Below, in pieces: positions 4,969-6,258 of a stretch of 6,258 bases of DNA. The notes under the pieces were generated by a model. It was not told where the DNA came from. It made no database searches and saw only the letters and a list, made by a program, of their open reading frames with translations. Position numbers and translations under genes: made by a program. Origin of the DNA: Lachnospiraceae bacterium UBA7012 (GTDB taxonomy: Bacteria > Bacillota > Clostridia > Lachnospirales > Lachnospiraceae); NCBI GenBank assembly GCA_002449595.1, contig DJXE01000024.1, forward strand, positions 1 through 6,258, in the 5' to 3' direction. Each line of letters starts with the position of its first letter. Position 1 is the stretch's first letter.

Positions 4969-6258
4969 TCAAAGTTCGACGATCGTCACGCCTGCGTCGC
5001 CCTCCCCGAAGTCGCCTGCGCGGTAGGACTTCACCCACTTCTGCTTGCGCAGGTACTGCTGGACAGCGCTCCGAAGGGCGCCGGTGCCCTTGCCGTGCAC
5101 GACCCGGACGCTGTCCATGTGCGCCATCCGCGCGTCATCGAGGTATTTGTCGAGTTCGAGGATCGCCTCGTCGGTCGTCATGCCGAGGAGATTGATCTCG
5201 GAAGTCATGCGCTTCGCGCGGTCGAGGTCGAGTCCGGAGCCGCCGGAAGTGCCCTGCGTGAACGCGCGCTTCAGGCTGCTGCGCCCGCCCTTTGCCGCCG
5301 CTCCGTTCAGAGTGACGCTGCTGTCGTCCTGGATGAGCTCCAGATCGGAGAGCTGGACTTTCGTCTGCATGATGCCGCACGTGACGTAGAGCTTGCCGCT
5401 CTTGTCCGGCAGCGAGTGTACCGTGCCTTTCAGGCCCATCGAGAGGACTCGCACCGCGTCTCCGACGTGGATGTCCCCGGCGCTCAGCTTGCCGCGGACG
5501 GCGGCGGGCGCCTTGTAGGCGAGCTTTTCACCCTTCTTTGAGACCTGGTCGCGGAGCTTCGAGCGGGTCTGCTCCATCTGCTGCATGTCGCCGCCGTGTC
5601 CGCTCTTTCTCAGATCAGAGATCGCCTTGTCGGCGGTGTTCTTCGCCTCCTGCAGGATGTCGCGCGCCTCCTCGTTCGCCTTGCGGAGGATGTCGTCGCG
5701 TTTCGCGTCGATCTGTTTTTCCCGCTGGGCGAGCGCCTTCTCGCGCTTCTCCAGGTCGCGGCGAAGCTTATCCGCCTCGGCGCGCTCGTATTCCGCGCCC
5801 TTCCTGGCGGCCTCGAGGTCGCTCAGGACGTCCTCGAAGTTTTGCGTCTCGGAGGAGAGCTGTTCCTTCGCGGTCTCGATGATGTAGTTCGGGAGCCCGA
5901 GGCGCTTCGAGATCGCGAACGCATTGCTCTTGCCGGGGACGCCGATCATGAGGCGGTAGGTCGGCTGGAGTGTCTCGACGTCGAATTCGCAGCTGGCGTT
6001 CACGACGCCTTCCGTCTTCATCGCGTAGACCTTCAGCTCGCTGTAATGCGTCGTGGCGAGCGACGTGATGCCGCGCACGTGCAGGAAATTCAGGATGGAG
6101 ATCGCGAGCGCGGCGCCCTCGGTCGGGTCCGTGCCGGCGCCGAGTTCGTCGAACAGGCACAGGCAGTCCCGGTCCACGCGGCGGAAGATATCGACGATCG
6201 TCGCCATGTGCGAGGAGAACGTCGAGAGAGACTGCTCGATGCTCTGCTCGTCGCCGAT
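4969..6258 (-). CDS. mutS2: MutS2 (RqcU-like) ATPase with Smr domain, C-terminal part, cut by window edge
   Basis: This is the last 429 residues of MutS2. The reading frame stays open to the window edge (IGDEQSIEQSLSTFSSHM continues upstream of the first in-window Met), so the start, clamp region and Walker A lie outside. Visible parts, numbered from the window edge, are the ABC-type ATPase end with the Walker B segment CLCLFDELGAGTDP (about 32-45) and TTHYSELK (69-76). A long charged coiled coil follows (about 142-222), then a KOW-like beta segment (about 265-310, GDAVRVLSMGLKGTVHSL). The Smr domain closes the protein (about 354-429) with HGKGTGALR at 388-396 and the usual GVTIVEL end. MutS2 proteins suppress homologous recombination in some species and split collided ribosomes in Bacillus subtilis. 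The Smr entry motif reads INLLG rather than the common LDLRG or LDLHG, which may matter for nuclease activity. The two-component genes follow in the same direction. Confidence 0.96.
   Translation of the reverse strand: MGDEQSIEQSLSTFSSHMATIVDIFRRVDRDCLCLFDELGAGTDPTEGAALAISILNFLHVRGITSLATTHYSELKVYAMKTEGVVNASCEFDVETLQPTYRLMIGVPGKSNAFAISKRLGLPNYIIETAKEQLSSETQNFEDVLSDLEAARKGAEYERAEADKLRRDLEKREKALAQREKQIDAKRDDILRKANEEARDILQEAKNTADKAISDLRKSGHGGDMQQMEQTRSKLRDQVSKKGEKLAYKAPAAVRGKLSAGDIHVGDAVRVLSMGLKGTVHSLPDKSGKLYVTCGIMQTKVQLSDLELIQDDSSVTLNGAAAKGGRSSLKRAFTQGTSGGSGLDLDRAKRMTSEINLLGMTTDEAILELDKYLDDARMAHMDSVRVVHGKGTGALRSAVQQYLRKQKWVKSYRAGDFGEGDAGVTIVEL

Noticed and set aside
4342..5541. Plus-strand open frame (399 codons) opposite the response regulator and mutS2
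   Set aside because: The sense strand has unmistakable receiver, winged-helix and Smr motifs. The antisense product is rich in Val, Asp, Arg and Ala with no motif, and it crosses a gene boundary.

Overview
The window looks like the chromosome of a G+C-rich member of the Clostridia (Firmicutes), possibly a high-GC Lachnospiraceae relative. The grounds are a Clostridia-type alternative sigma/anti-sigma pair, a MutS2 with a C-terminal Smr domain, an OmpR-type two-component pair, good AAGGAGGT-like ribosome sites and a perfect TATAAT box. The species call is inference from protein style only; there is no rRNA or other direct marker. Apart from the A+T-rich first ~90 bases, base composition is even throughout, and I see no insertion sequence, phage gene, tRNA or CRISPR array.

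The window holds two convergent transcription units. The plus-strand unit (1-2684) begins with a TATAAT promoter preceded by three near-identical 9-bp repeats. It then encodes an ECF-like sigma factor (168-728), a membrane-anchored putative anti-sigma factor with an unusually Ala/Glu-rich extracytoplasmic region (745-1734), and a SIMPL/DUF541 lipoprotein (1793-2623). It ends in a strong rho-independent hairpin (2639-2684). The order suggests a self-contained envelope-sensing module: the sigma factor is held by the membrane protein, and the lipoprotein acts outside the membrane.

The minus-strand unit, read from 6258 down to 2775, contains the C-terminal part of mutS2 (cut by the window edge), then an OmpR/PhoB-family response regulator 15 nt downstream, then its membrane histidine kinase 34 nt further on. 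The regulator's ribosome site begins one base after the mutS2 stop codon, so these genes are probably cotranscribed. This links a DNA-repair/ribosome-rescue ATPase to a two-component system.

The only non-coding stretch of note besides the promoter region is the 151-bp convergent gap (2624-2774), which holds the terminator. Many long antisense reading frames exist over these genes, but they are by-products of the G+C-rich codon pattern and are not annotated. I found no clearly undescribed system. The most interesting items are the sigma/anti-sigma/SIMPL operon with its repeat-bearing promoter, and the mutS2/two-component linkage.
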